Of a DNA stretch of 64,000 nt, positions 44,955 through 56,320 are shown piece by piece. Source of the stretch: Ursus arctos (lineage: Eukaryota > Chordata > Mammalia > Carnivora > Ursidae); NCBI RefSeq assembly GCF_023065955.2, contig NW_026622930.1, positions 18,763,449-18,827,448 of the forward strand, in the 5' to 3' direction. Numbering within the stretch: position 1 is the first letter of the stretch; the number at the start of each line of letters is the position of its first letter. The notes beneath the pieces were generated by a model. That model was not told where the DNA came from. It saw only the letters and a list, made by a program, of their open reading frames with translations, and did no database searches. The position numbers and the translations under genes are program-made.

Positions 44955-45120
44955 TACTATTTCAAAAATAGTTTTATCTATATCATCTTACATGACTTTC
45001 CCTATTTTGTGAGTTAGCCAACATTATTGCCATTTTGTAGAATAAGTCGCTTAGAGTCAAAAAGATTGACTTACCTGGCTGTAGTTATTAAATTCCAAAG
45101 CCTTGCATCAAATAGAGTGT
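44955..45120 (-). mobile_element. MIR SINE (antisense)
   Basis: 'tatatcatcttacatgactttccctattttgtgagttagccaacattattgccattttgtagaataagtcgcttagagtc' and 'gttattaaattccaaagcc' follow reverse-complement MIR. Confidence 0.75.
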
Positions 45121-45124
45121 TTCA

Positions 45125-45945
45125 GACTATGAATGTCATGCTCTTCCCCATACAATATTCATCAAGAAATGATTATTGAATGAACAAAAATTGTTTTTCA
45201 TTTGATATTATTTTCTGAAAATGTACCAAATGCACAGTGTATACAAGTCATGGAGCCAGAAGCCAGAGATATAAAAATAGTGAAGCTGAAGTGAGAAGAT
45301 GTGATCAGAGGTTCACAGGATCCCCACTATTGATCTACTACCCCTCCCCCACCCCCAACAGCTACCAGATGATCATATTGAGGCCATATATCACCGCATG
45401 ATTTTCTCACAAGATAAATCTTATGTCATGAATATAAATAACGGATATAATAAAGGGTTGAACTTTGAGTAAGGTAAACAGAAATAAATGCACAGGACTA
45501 ACAGGAGCTGGGTTTTTTTCCATAAATATTTCTAAGTATGTGAAAGATGATTAGGTAATTGTATCATGGTCTCAGGGAAAAGGCCTCACTACTTTTTATG
45601 TATTTTAATAGTTGTATTTTGATAAGACATTCAGAAATAAGAAGTTAATTTCACAATAGAAAATAGAGTTTTATTTGATCTGAGGTAGCATCTGAAAGTC
45701 CTCACACCTAATTTAATAGCAACTGGTGTTTCTAATAGGTTTTATGTCTGTATCTCCCATTCAAGTTTTGTTTTTCTTGTTACCAAACCTTGTAACAATA
45801 TACAAACTAGATATCTGGGTTCTACTTCTGTTATATTTGAATGCACACCTGTAGACTCTAAACCAAGAAACAAACAAAAATCAAACACAAAACAAACCAA
45901 AAAACCACCTATGGGTTCTGAGGTAAAAACAGAAACAGGAAAGTT
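45125..45945. other. No recognised feature
   Basis: AT-rich sequence. A short CCCCTCCCCCACCCCCAAC stretch is at about 45,341-45,359. Confidence 0.5.
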
Positions 45946-45947
45946 TT

Positions 45948-45968
45948 CTTCTCTTTTTCTTTCTTTCT

Positions 45969-46021
<53 letters not shown>

Positions 46022-46031
46022 TTTTTTTTTC
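45948..46031 (+). repeat. (TTTC)n microsatellite
   Basis: About 18 TTTC units followed by T11. A minus-strand open frame through it yields a lysine/glutamate repeat that is purely an artefact. Confidence 0.97.
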
Positions 46032-46139
46032 AGGGAAGTTTTCTGACGAAGAGTTGAACCACAGAATCAAAATATAGCTCAATTCTAAGTTTTTCATTCT
46101 TATGGCTTTAGGCTGGAAGACAGAACACAATCAGCTCCC

Positions 46140-48431
46140 CAGAGGGAGGATAAAATTCAGAAAGAAAACACAGTCTTCTGGCCTAAAGTAGAGAAGTCAG
46201 AGTTCAAGGCAACCACAATCACTGGAAAGTGAAGGGCTAATCCTGAAGGGTCCAAGGCCAGAGAAGGAGAACTCCAAATTTTACGTATACACTTTTCTCA
46301 GATCTCTGACTGAAGCCAGAAGGACACAAACATGGGGCACACTGCCAGCAACCCCACTAAAGACAAAAGAATTAAATGGAGAAGCTACTGCCCAAGAGAT
46401 GGGGTTTGTGAATTGGGTCAAACGTTGCTCATTGCCTGCTATAAGAAAATACCAAAGCTCTGGAGGAGTAATACCAAATTTGGAATCCCCACAATATCAA
46501 ATTTACAATTCCAGAATGCAATTCAAAACTATTAAGTGCATGAAGAACTTGGAAAATGTGACCTATTCTCAATGGGGAAAAAAAAATCAACAGAAACTAA
46601 CACTGAGATGACCCAGATGTTAGAATGTTTAGTCTAGAATGTTAAAGTAAATATTATAACTATGCTTGATTAGAAGAGAGGAAAATACACTTCCAATGAA
46701 TGCAAAGAGGGAAGACGTTGAAAGCGAAATAAAAACAACAAAAAGATCCAAATGGAAATTTTGTAACTGAAAAAGATATAATAATTGACATCCCAAATAC
46801 CCAGGATGTACTTAGTAGTGGACTCTTTAAAAAGAGTCACTAAAAAGAAAGATAGTTTAATAGAAGATATCAAATCTGAAGAAAAGAGGAAAAAAATGGG
46901 AAAAAAGTGAACAGAGCTTCTGGGATGAGTGGGATAACAAAAATGAAAAACTGTCACATATGTGTGATTAGAACCCCAGAGAGGTGATAGATAACTGAGC
47001 AGGAAAAACATTTGAAGAAATATTGGCCTGAAAACTTCCCAAATTTAGTGGAAGATACACCTTTACAGATTCACTGGGCTCAGTCAAATTCAAGCAAGGT
47101 AAGTGTGAGGAAAACCATAACTAGGTATTTCATAGTTAACTGCTGAAAATCAGAGGTAAAGAGAAAATTCTGAAAGCAGCCACAGAAAAATGGCAATTTA
47201 CATACAAGGAGAAAACAATTAGAATGGCGGAAGACTTCTAATCAGAAATTATAAAACTCAGAAGACAGCAAAACATCTCTAAAGTGCTGAAAGGAAAACA
47301 CTGCCCACCCAGAATTTTACATCTATATAAATATCTTTTTAGCATGATAGTGTGATGTTTTCAGAGAAAAGAAAAAGTGAGTTATCTATAGACCCCCACC
47401 ATAAGGAATGTTTGAAACTATTCTTCGGACTGAAGGGATATGACGTGGTCCAGCAAAGTATCCTCAGGAATAAATGAAGAATATCAGAAATAGTAAATAC
47501 TGGAATAAATATAAAATGCTATTTTTCTCCCTCAGTTTTAAAAAACATATGATTATTTAACAAAAAAAATTGTAACATTGAATCTCAGTTTTATAACGTA
47601 TGTATATGTGAAATATAGGACAAAATGGCAAAAAGGTAAGGGATATAAACAATTATGAGATTTCTGTATTTTAAATGAGCTGATAAGATATTAACTCTAA
47701 GTAGACTGAAAAGTTTAGGATGTGTTACCCCTCAAGGAACCACTTAAAAAATGCAAAAATTAACAATCCAATACATAAATTAAAATGTAACACTAAAAAA
47801 ATATTTAAATAACACAAAAGAAGGCAGGAAATGAGAAACAGAAGAACAAAATTAACAGGCACAAACAGAAAACAGATGTTAGACATAAATCCAATTACAT
47901 TAATAATTAAGTAAAATTTTAAGAAACTAAACATTCCAACTAAAAGATCAAAAATGTCACAATTGATTAAAAATTAACTGTGCTATATACGAGATGCATT
48001 TTGTATATAAAAACACAGGTTGAAACTAACTGGATAAAAATATATGTATCATGCAAATAGTATGTATTAGAAAGCAAATCAATTATGTTGATATCAGTTA
48101 TGTCAATATCAAATGAAATAGACTCAGTGCAAAAGAATGATCAGATATAACATGGACACTGATTACTGATAAGAGTCAGGAACACAAAACATTCAGGAAT
48201 CTATAGTCACCTGATAACAGGGCTTTAAAATCAGGCAGCAAAGATTTCAGAAGAGAATTTCACAAACATTTTAAAAAATTTGAACATATCTCTTTCAGCA
48301 ATTAGTAGAATTAGACACACACACACACATCAGTAACGACAAATATGATCTAAGCAATATTATCCCATCACCATGACCTAATTGGTATTTATAGAACAAT
48401 ACATGCAATGATTAAAGATTACATATTTTTT
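46140..48431 (+). mobile_element. Old L1, 5' half (ORF1 region to start of ORF2)
   Basis: Landmarks: 'agacaaaagaattaaatggagaagc' (46,363 region), the end of the ORF1 region with 'tacaaggagaaaacaattagaatggcggaagacttctaatcagaaat' (47,202-47,249), 'ctaaagtgctgaaaggaaaacactgcc' (47,279 on), 'acacaaaagaaggcaggaaatgag' (47,811 on) and 'tggataaaaatatatgtatcatgcaaatag' (48,031 on), all in L1M-type order. Many frameshifts; no functional frame. It resumes between and after the SINEs at 48,432 and 48,712. Confidence 0.85.
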
Positions 48432-48631
48432 CTTTTTTTTTTTTTTAAGATTATTTATTTATTTGGGGAAGAGAAAGAGAGAAAGAGCATAAGCAGGCGA
48501 GCAGCAGAGGGAGAATGAGAATTAGGCTCTCCACTGAGCAGGGAGCCCTATGCCAGCTGGATCCCAGGACCTTGGGATCATGACCTGAGCCAAGGCAGAC
48601 ATTTAACCCACTGAGCCCCCCAGGCACCCTG
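48432..48631 (-). mobile_element. Carnivore SINE (antisense) inside L1
   Basis: Flanked by AAGATTACATATTTTTT (48,415-48,431) and AAGATTACATACTTTTT (48,632-48,648), a 17-bp duplication with one change. End 'gagccccccaggcaccc'. Confidence 0.96.
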
Positions 48632-48711
48632 AAGATTACATACTTTTTGCAAATGCACATAGCATACTTACCAGATAAGCTATACAATGGTCCATAAATA
48701 TATTTTCTTTT
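48632..48711 (+). mobile_element. Old L1 piece between two SINEs
   Basis: 'tgcaaatgcacatagcatacttaccagataagctatacaatggtccataaa' (48,650-48,697 region) corresponds to the L1 ORF2 'catggaac-ttc-ccaaga-agaccatat-ctgggccataaa' stretch. Confidence 0.65.
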
Positions 48712-48920
48712 TTTTTCTTTAAGATTTTATTTATTTTAGAGAGAGAGTGTGCGCGCTCTAGCAAGCACAGGGAGGAGTGGGATGGGGCGGAGAGAGAATC
48801 TGAAGCAGCCTCACACTCAGTGCGGGGCCTCATGCACGGCTTGATCCCTCAACCCCGAGATCATGACCGGAGCTGAAACCAAGAGTCGGAAGCTTAACCA
48901 ACTGAGCCACTCAGGTGCCC
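48712..48920 (-). mobile_element. Carnivore SINE (antisense) inside L1
   Basis: Flanked by ATATTTTCTTTT (48,700-48,711) and ATATTTTCTCTT (48,921-48,932). It ends GAGCCACTCAGGTGCCC. It contains 'gtgtgcgcgctc', an unusual CpG-bearing spot. Confidence 0.94.
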
Positions 48921-48932
48921 ATATTTTCTCTT

Positions 48933-49003
48933 TTAAAAAATTTAATTCCAATACAGTTGTAATAGGTTCATGTGCGCAGTATAGTGATTCAACAATTCTA
49001 TAT
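48933..49003 (-). mobile_element. Short L1 3' UTR fragment (antisense)
   Basis: 'aatttaattccaatacagttgtaataggttcatgtgcgcagtatagtgattcaacaattctat' matches the reverse complement of the carnivore L1 3' terminus ('tataga attgttgaatcact-atattgtacacc'). Confidence 0.7.
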
Positions 49004-49310
49004 CAAGAGAAGTGTACTAAAAATATTTTCAATCAGTTTCAGAGAATTGAAATCATATAGAGTATGTTTATTATATGAACAGAATTAATTTAGAAAACCA
49101 CAATGATAAAATATCTACAAAAACACAAATATTTGGAAATTATGCAAAGTAGTTATAGATAATCTATAGAAATCACAAGAAAATTAAAAACTACTTTATC
49201 CAGTTTTGTGGAATGTAGTAAAATTGGTGCTTGAAAGGAAATGCATACCTTTACATGCTTATATTAAAAAAGAAGAAAGGTCTAAAATCAATAACCCAAG
49301 TTTCCAGAGA
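49004..49310 (+). mobile_element. Old L1 continuation (ORF2)
   Basis: 'cagagaattgaaatcatatagagtatgtttattatatgaacagaattaatttagaaaacc' matches the ORF2 stretch 'ttgaaatcatacaaagtatgttctctgaccacaa-ggaat-aa'. It continues the element that starts near 46,140. Confidence 0.75.
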
Positions 49311-49311
49311 G

Positions 49312-49790
49312 CAGGCTTTAGGTAAAGACGGGAAGGATATGAGGTCAGCAAGCAAGCAAGCTCCAAATTAGAAAGGGTATCATATACACAGGTAAGGAGT
49401 TTGAATTTTTCACTGACTGCCCTGGGGAGCTATTGCAGTGTTCTAAGTAGGGAAGAAGTAGGATCAGATTTTTCATTTTAAAAAGATTATTCTGAGAGCA
49501 ATATGAATTATGGATTTATTTTAGATCCACTTGGAACGAGGGGAATAGATAGGAAGTGACTGTAATAATCTGTGTATGAAAGGGACCAGATTCCACAAAA
49601 ATATTGTCTATGGAAACTGAGAGAAGCCACTGGCATCAGAATTACTAGGAGGTAGTAGCAATAGGATTTTGTGACTGGTTGCTGTTGATGTTGAGCCAAA
49701 GGCTGGACTTTGGTTGGCTTTGGTGAAACAGAATGTGGGAATAGCAACAACAATCATGGAAATAAAAAATGAAGGTGAAACAGGAGGTTC
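49312..49790 (-). mobile_element. L2 LINE fragment (antisense)
   Basis: 'ggataTgaggtcagcaagc' then 'ctgccctggggagctattgcagtgttctaagtagggaagaagtaggatcagatttttcattttaaaaagattattctgagagc' and 'aggaagtgactgtaataatctg' follow the reverse-complement L2 order ('gatgaggtcag', 'gagcagaggagtgacatgatctgac-t-cgttttaaaaggatcactctggctgc', 'ctattgcaataatcc'). Confidence 0.8.
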
Positions 49791-49799
49791 AAAGGAAAA

Positions 49800-50475
49800 T
49801 AGACATTCATTTTGAGAGGCATTCTTCTACCCAGGTACGTAGATATTCAGCTTGTTAATTTTCTCAATTTCAATTTTCTATTTCATTAATTTCTACTATT
49901 TATATTTTCTGCTTCCTTAATTGTGTTGGGCTTACTTTGTTTTATTTCAAAGCAATTCTGACTCATTTTTTTAACATTGGGATGAGATTTATAGGAGAAT
50001 ATTATTTGCTTTGAGTAGACAATGCACAGGGAAAGATGGCAGAGCTGTCAGAGGTTCAGGGCTAGTTTTAAATGGTGGCATTAGAAGTCATTTTACTACT
50101 GGGAATACCTTTGTCTTGTAGAGATGGTCAAATAAATGAAATCTCAGTGTACAATGCAATATTGCACATTCCAGTAGACAATATCAGCATCTTATTGGGG
50201 CGCTATTGGGTTATGCTGTTTGGAAGTTACAAATATTCACAGCCTTAGTTTATCCTTCCTCATTCCCCAAGCAGAAAATTTCTATAACTGAGAGATTCTA
50301 CTTCAGAATAATTAAATGCTTATCCTAAGTTATCATGTCTGTTACGGGAAATGAAAAAGCATAGACGCATTTCTCCCCCCAAGTGTCTGGGAAAACAGTA
50401 TTCTATAAAATGCCTAACATTAATTGTTCGTAATGAATTATTGAGTCTATAGCCACTGGAAATAACATAATTGCA
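49800..50475. other. No recognised feature
   Basis: Single-copy-looking AT-rich sequence. Confidence 0.45.
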
Positions 50476-50479
50476 TCTT

Positions 50480-51025
50480 CTAATATTTTTTTACTCTTCA
50501 TCACACTTGACTTTTAGTACATTTGATAATGTTGATCAAGTCCTCTTTCCTGAAACTATACTCATGTAGTTTTCCTTAATAGCTCTCTTAACTTTCCTTT
50601 TCTATTTCCTTTGAGAATTCTTCTTTGTCCCTTATACTTCCATGATTTCAACCAATTACTCCCAAATATAGATCTTCTCATAAGGCAGTTTTCCTGAACT
50701 TCAAACCATTGTATCCAATGGTCTGTTAGCCATCAGTAGTAGATGTTCTGTAGGACTTCACCTGAACTTGTCAAAGACTAAACTCATTCATGCCTTCTTC
50801 CTATCAACCACCTGAATCCATTTAATCAATTTAAGCACCGCCATTCATCCAGTCATTCAAAACCTAAGAGCCACCTGTAAAGCCTCCTTTACCCCCTCAG
50901 TCAACCAATTAACAATCCTGTTAGCTTTACCTGTAAAGTATATCTGGGATCTGTACACTTCTCTACATTGATCATCTGTCAATGAAAGTACCACAATGAT
51001 TGGACTTTACTCTTTCCAATTCATC
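50480..51025 (+). mobile_element. L2 LINE ORF fragment (sense)
   Basis: 'gtacatttgataatgttgatcaagtcctctttcctgaaac' (50,518-50,557) is the L2 reverse-transcriptase 'ga-tttgacac-gttgatcactccctcct-cttgaaac' block. Later 'gatttcaaccaattactcccaaat', 'acttgtcaaagactaaactcatt' and 'ctgttagctttacctgtaaagtatatctgggatctg' keep consensus order. Frame broken. Confidence 0.85.
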
Positions 51026-51039
51026 TTCTTTCAGAAATT

Positions 51040-51318
51040 AGGATTATCTACTAAGAAAAAACACACATGCATATACATATGCGTACATGTGTGTATATAC
51101 ACATTCATAACTATTTCATTTCTTTATTTGAATTTTTCTGTGGGTCTCATGGCATAGAGAATATAATCCTGTTAGTGGCACTAAGTTAGTTTTAGGTAAA
51201 CAGTTTTACAATGAATGACTACTAAATAAACAGAACAAGATGAATTATTAATGTTAACCGTGTCAAAAATCTGTCCAATATGTAATCATAGATTCATGGA
51301 TCTAAATACAACCATTAT
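51040..51318. other. No gene; (CA/TG/TA) mixed low complexity near 51,060-51,110
   Basis: 'cacacatgcatatacatatgcg' and neighbours form a short alternating purine-pyrimidine stretch. The rest is unassigned. Confidence 0.5.
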
Positions 51319-51319
51319 T

Positions 51320-51412
51320 CATTATCGAACATTTGCTGAGTCTCTAATATCAGTCTGCCATACTTTCAGATACTAGAAATACACTAGCAAGCAAGGCAAG
51401 GTTTATTTTGTT
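51320..51412 (-). mobile_element. L2 3' end remnant (antisense)
   Basis: 'atcgaacatttgctgagtctctaatatcagtctgccatactttcagatactagaaatacactagc' parallels 'ttcaacaaatatttattgagcacctactatgtgccaggcactgttctaggtgctggggatacagcag'. Confidence 0.55.
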
Positions 51413-51570
51413 AGGGCGCTTGGGTGACTCAGTCGGTAAAGCTGCCTTCAGCTCAGGTAGTGATCCCTGGGTCCTGGGTTTGAGTCCTGCATTGGGCTCC
51501 CACTTCTTCCTCTCCCTCTGCCCCTCTCTTTCTGTCTTTCATGAATAAATAAATAAAATCTTTAAAAAAA
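51413..51570 (+). mobile_element. Carnivore SINE, internally deleted
   Basis: Head 'agggcgcttgggtgactcag', then 'gggtcctgggtttgagtcctgc', shortened CT-rich part, and AATAAATAAATAAAATCTTT tail. At about 158 bp it is roughly 40 bp shorter than its neighbours. Confidence 0.92.
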
Positions 51571-51704
51571 ATTGTATGTTGTTAAATTAATTAAACAAAG
51601 AGGCCACTGGACTGTGTTAGCTTTAATGCCCTCATAGTCTTTGTACGTAAAATCAAAACCTAACCCTAAAATGCCTCAGTTTAAGAAATCAAGACCTAAG
51701 GACA

Positions 51705-51905
51705 GGGGCGCCTGGGTGGCGCAGTCGTTAAGCGTCTGCCTTCGGCTCAGGGCGTGATCCCGGCGTTATGGGATCGAGTCCCACATCAGGCTCCTCCGCT
51801 GTGAGCCTGCTTCTTCCTCTCCCACTCCCCCTGCTTGTGTTCCCTCTCTCGCTGGCTGTCTCTATCTCTGTCAAATAAATAAATAAAAGCTTTAAAAAAA
51901 AAAAA
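51705..51905 (+). mobile_element. Young carnivore SINE (near-consensus ursid type)
   Basis: GGGGCGCCTGGGTGGCGCAG head, 'gcgtgatcccggcgttatggg', 'ctctctcgctggctgtctc', uninterrupted A tail. AAGACCTAAGGACA at 51,691-51,704 and 51,906-51,919 is a perfect 14-bp duplication. This is the cleanest copy and the best reference within the window. Confidence 0.98.
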
Positions 51906-51919
51906 AAGACCTAAGGACA

Positions 51920-52645
51920 ACCAATTACAAACAACTGACTAGACTTTCCCAAATAAAACAACCACTTAAGCTACAGCTGCTCAAATAACACCACTGTTTT
52001 TGCTTCCTTCCACCTCTTCTCTATGAAAGTCTTTCCCCAGGTTCCTGTAGATGGAACACTCCCAACCACTTCCCATTTGGTACTGCCCCATTTGTGTCCA
52101 TTTTTATTCAAATGAACTCATCAATTCAATATGCCTCTCTTTATCTTTTAACAATTCTCTCATTATGCTTACATTCTTTCTATAAACAAGTAACTCATCT
52201 CAAAGCAATGGTAGAAATTCTAAAAAGAAAAAGTCAATTGGACATAGGAAATCAAGATCGTTTTTTTAACTAGAGTAGTCCAAAAGAGATGTCTCCCCAA
52301 AGACTGCACTGATTTGATACATAAACGCAAATAAGTGGTGGGATTAATGCCTTAAGGATAGAGTTATAGTTTTTTATGCAGACAGCCAAGCAACTGCAAA
52401 GGCCCGTAAATGAGAATGATTCTTGAGCATTTGAAGGACAGAAAGAGGGAAAGTGGAAATGGAAAATAGATGAGGAAAGAGTGTTGGGAGATGGACTTTG
52501 TGAAGAAAGGAAACATCCAGGGTCTTACAGGACAGGACAAGTGGATAATAAAATATTATGTTTCTAGCTCCTCATCTTTAGGAAAGTAACATATTATTAT
52601 GCTTCCCTTTTCAAAGAGGTGTCCTTTTAAATTTGTTTTCACTAT
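51920..52645. other. Unassigned; possible LTR-like start
   Basis: 'gcttccttccacctcttctctatgaaagtctttcccc' around 52,002 has a vague LTR-like texture. No family recognised; no gene. Confidence 0.35.
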
Positions 52646-52662
52646 TATACATCTATTATTTT

Positions 52663-52891
52663 TTTTTTAAGATTTATTTATTTTTGAGAGAGAGAGAAAG
52701 CAGGGGGAGGAGCAGAGGGAGAGGGAGAGAGACAATCTCAAGCAGACTCCCCAGTGAACGCAGAGCCCAATCCCAGGACCCTGAGATCATGACCTGGGCC
52801 AAAATCAGGAGTTGGACACTTAACCAACTGAACCACGCAGGCACACCCTTTTTTTAAAGATTTTTTTTTTTTTTGAGAGAGAGAGAGAGAC
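52663..52891 (-). mobile_element. Compound SINE: full copy plus second SINE tail
   Basis: A full antisense SINE (52,663-52,848, ending 'aaccacgcaggcacaccc') is joined at its head to a second SINE 3' tail (52,849-52,891, T-rich then (GA)n). One duplication brackets both: TACATCTATTATTTT at 52,648-52,662 and TACACCTATTATTTT at 52,892-52,906. Confidence 0.88.
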
Positions 52892-52909
52892 TACACCTAT
52901 TATTTTAAA

Positions 52910-55900
52910 TTAAATAGGAATAAAAGCAAACACAATAGATTTATAAGTACTTACTTGTATGTAGTTTCCATAAGGAACAATTATGATTTAGAACATTTTC
53001 TAATCCTTTTTATATCATTTCCTTGGCCTTTTTCTTTTCATTAAATTTTCTTTCATTAAATTTTGTCTCTCATTAAGACCTCTCCATGCTTTTCCAATAT
53101 AAACATTTATTTTTAGAAAAAGATTGGACGTTCACTTAAACTGTAGTATAAACAAATGATCAATTGCTGCTTAAAGTACTTCCAGTTTTAGTATATACGT
53201 CAAAACCCCAAAACTAAAGAAAACATTATTCGTACTGGTAGGAAATCATACATGTTTCTGAAGCGATGGTGGCTTCTCAGAGTTTTTCGAAGTGACCCTC
53301 TGGGGCTGGAGAACTGAGCTAGATACGAGTGTTAATGGAGGTCCTGGCTGATATAAGCATGAAGGTAAATGCAATGTTCGTGTATACCATTTTACATCAA
53401 GCTTCATTTGCATTCTACTATAAAACCAATAAATCCAAAACCATAATTTTTATACTTTTTTTTAAAACACATTCTAGAGCTGCATTAAAAAGGCACCAGA
53501 GCTGTCTCAAGGCATTAAGATTTTAGTTTTTCAGACAACTGTGGAAATGTAGGAGATTTGGTTGAGTACCTAAATTTGACCACAATCTCTGAATCTTTTT
53601 ACACAGCAAACTTAACACTTTGGCCCCTGGAGTATCCTATTTGATACAACCTGGCATCTAACCAAAAGTCACCTTATACTGAGAGAGTTGAGTAAATTAC
53701 TGGGGGACCTTGAGGTATGTGAGTAAGAAACTGTGTGTGTGCTTAATTCAAGCCGCAGTCATTAAGATTATATATCACACAATCCAATGTTATTGAGACA
53801 TGTACGCTGCTGAGTCTAGATGTCCTTAGTGATTTGCTGAAATGTCTCTAACTCAGCAGTTTGGAAATTTCTTGCTAAGAATACCGTTCTCCTTCATATA
53901 ACAGCTCTTCTCTCATGTCTACCTTTTATTTGAAGTCTTATGAATAAAGTACATGAAGAGAGGAAGACATTTACCAACCTCCATATAGGACAATTAGGAC
54001 TTAATTGATTCACACATCTCTCATTCAGTGTATAGCTTCTAAAACACAACTGTGACCACACCCAAAGGTCCGCCTGGAATGTAACATGATAAGAAAATCT
54101 ACTGTAAAATGCCCAATAAATTGAAAAGAATGCAAAATAAATACTACCTAAAATAGTTATATTTCACAAAGACATTTGTATGGAACCCATTCAAAAGTAA
54201 AGCAGTCCCTTTTTAGACTTGATTACTCCTTCTGGGTGGGGGATAGTAATCATCTGAATAGAAGCTATTGCTTCTTAGTAATGACCGCTGCAGGTCTCCT
54301 GTTCAGTTCTTCTATTCTCAAACACAATGTTCAGAATGTCAAGTTTGACTGCTCTATGAATAATTCAAAATGATCAGTTCCTGAATTGCCATTTGTGGTC
54401 CGGGGGTGGGTTACTATTCAAACCAGTTCACTGAGTAGCTCACCAGAATATGTCTGAAAATGAGCCAAGATTTTGGGTTTGTTGCCTTTTTTTTTTCTTT
54501 TTTTATTCTTTCTCTAACAGTGACATTGTAAAAAAGAAAAAAAGATACTGGTCTCAGAATGGATGGATTTTCTTACAGAGAAAAGCTTTTAACCACTGAC
54601 AGCATAAAGCAGTGTGTGTGAATTTTTATAGAAACAGTCCCACTGCTTGATACCCGTGCTTTCCTCCCCAGGTTCACTCCTATGAAAAATGCCCTGGCAG
54701 TGTCTCTGTACGACAATTTTCTCAACCAAAGGTCTGTAGCTGCAGGTCCAGGCTCAGCAACTGAAAAATGCACTTACTGAAAAAGAAACCATTTCCAATA
54801 AAAGCAACAGAATTTGAGTGGACCGGCCAAGCCAATTTCTGCTTTGTATAACTGCTCAGGTTCCAACAGTTCTTTTTTTTTTTTAATATTTATTTTTTTC
54901 CTAATAGATTGAAAGCCTCCTTTTTACCATTGAGCTATAGCAATGCAATCCAGTAAAAATAGCTGAGCGTCTTTCTGTACAAGCTTGTAATTTCCTTCTC
55001 TGTTAAGGTTATTTTGGAAATGAAAGAAAGTTATAAGTCAAAGAAAACTACCATGTCTTCTCCTTCCTCAGCCCCTTTGACTCCAGTTAGTCTCCTAATC
55101 TTAAATCCAATCAGTTTTATAAAATTCAACTTAACAAACTTTTATTAAGCTTTTGATATCTGGGTTTGAATACCATAAAATATAGTCCTTTATTTAAGCA
55201 TATAAAAAATCAAGACTATTTCAAGCAATAATAAACCAATTTAATTAGACTAAAACAAAAATAAAGTTAAATACAAGAAGAAAAGAATGCTATAGAATTG
55301 GGATACTGGGAAATATCAGAGAATATGAGGTAAACCTCTCATAGGGAAAGCCCATAAGGGACAAGATGTCCCTTCAACCCAGATGAATAGTGCCCTGAAG
55401 AACCTAATTGCCTACAGAATTCTCTCTCTCCTCTTTGCTTCCCTGCACTTTTTTCTGCACCCCAACCTCTTTTGAATGGGAGGAAACATTGCTCTGACAC
55501 CTGTCAGGATTTACCTCCAAAGCCTCAGTGTCCCCAGGGAAGGAACTGATCGGTTTTGGCTTATCTATGATCAGGTGTCCATAAAATTTAAGTCAAGGGA
55601 ATCCAGGAAAACAACACCGATTTCATGAAGAAGTTACAGTTGGCAGTAGAAAGGGATGGCTCCTCTCCGAAAGAGGCGTTATTACCAAGATAACTGCAGA
55701 GCAAACAAAGTGATAGGTGTGCATAATGAGTTAAAAGATTAGCAGTTAAAAATGAAATTCAAAATATGATCTAAACTTAGGTGCAATTTAAAAAATTGCA
55801 AAATCAATCAAATCAACAATCAGGTATGGTTTTCTCTTAAAGAGCCTCATTTTACTATCACAATATGCTTCACAGCCCAGATGGTAATGATCAATATTAT

Positions 55901-56070
55901 GAAATTTCAAGGTATTGGATCTCACTCTTTGCGTCATATCCACACCTGTGGCCAATGTGTTCATGAGATATGCAAACAGAGTGAGTTTGTCCTCTTAAAG
56001 TGATGCCTCTGGGAATTTCAAAAATTAGAATTTTAATAACAATAAACATAATAATCAAAATAGCTACCAT
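52910..56070. other. About 3 kb with little or no recognisable repeat
   Basis: Apart from T-rich runs at 54,487-54,507 and 54,871-54,897, I recognise no transposable element or gene. The open frames (65-66 codons) show no known motif. 55,375-55,560 is CT-richer and could be an unrecognised repeat. The 53,080-54,480 part retains CpGs ('ttattcgtactgg', 'ttttcgaagtgacc', 'agatacgagtg') and may be worth a conservation check. Confidence 0.35.
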
Positions 56071-56074
56071 TTGC

Positions 56075-56320
56075 ATCTGTTTTTTTAGTTTAAATCCACA
56101 TGTAACACTTAGTGTCTGTGTGAACCTGAGCAAAAAGCTGAATTTCTTCCATTTTTATATTCCTTATTATAAAATAAGTATGGTCGTATTGTCAGCCTTG
56201 CAGGCAAAAGAGGAAATCACGTAAGATGGTATATGAGTAAGGCAATGAAGACTCCGGCATATAGCAAGCCCGCAATAGACGCTAGTTTTGATGATTATTG
56301 GTATGATGATAATGAAGATG
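56075..56320 (+). mobile_element. MIR SINE
   Basis: 'tgtctgtgtgaacctgagcaaaaagctgaatttcttcc', 'ttattataaaataagtatggtcgtattgtcagcc', 'gtatatgagtaaggcaatgaagactccggcatatagcaagcccgcaatagacgctag' follow the full MIR order. It ends in a GAT-rich run at 56,287-56,332. Confidence 0.8.

Noticed and set aside
45909..46130. Lysine/glutamate-repeat open frame
   Set aside because: Translation of the TTTC microsatellite.
46670..47011. 113-codon minus-strand frame
   Set aside because: Antisense to the A-rich ORF1 region of an old L1, which yields F- and L-rich chance translation.
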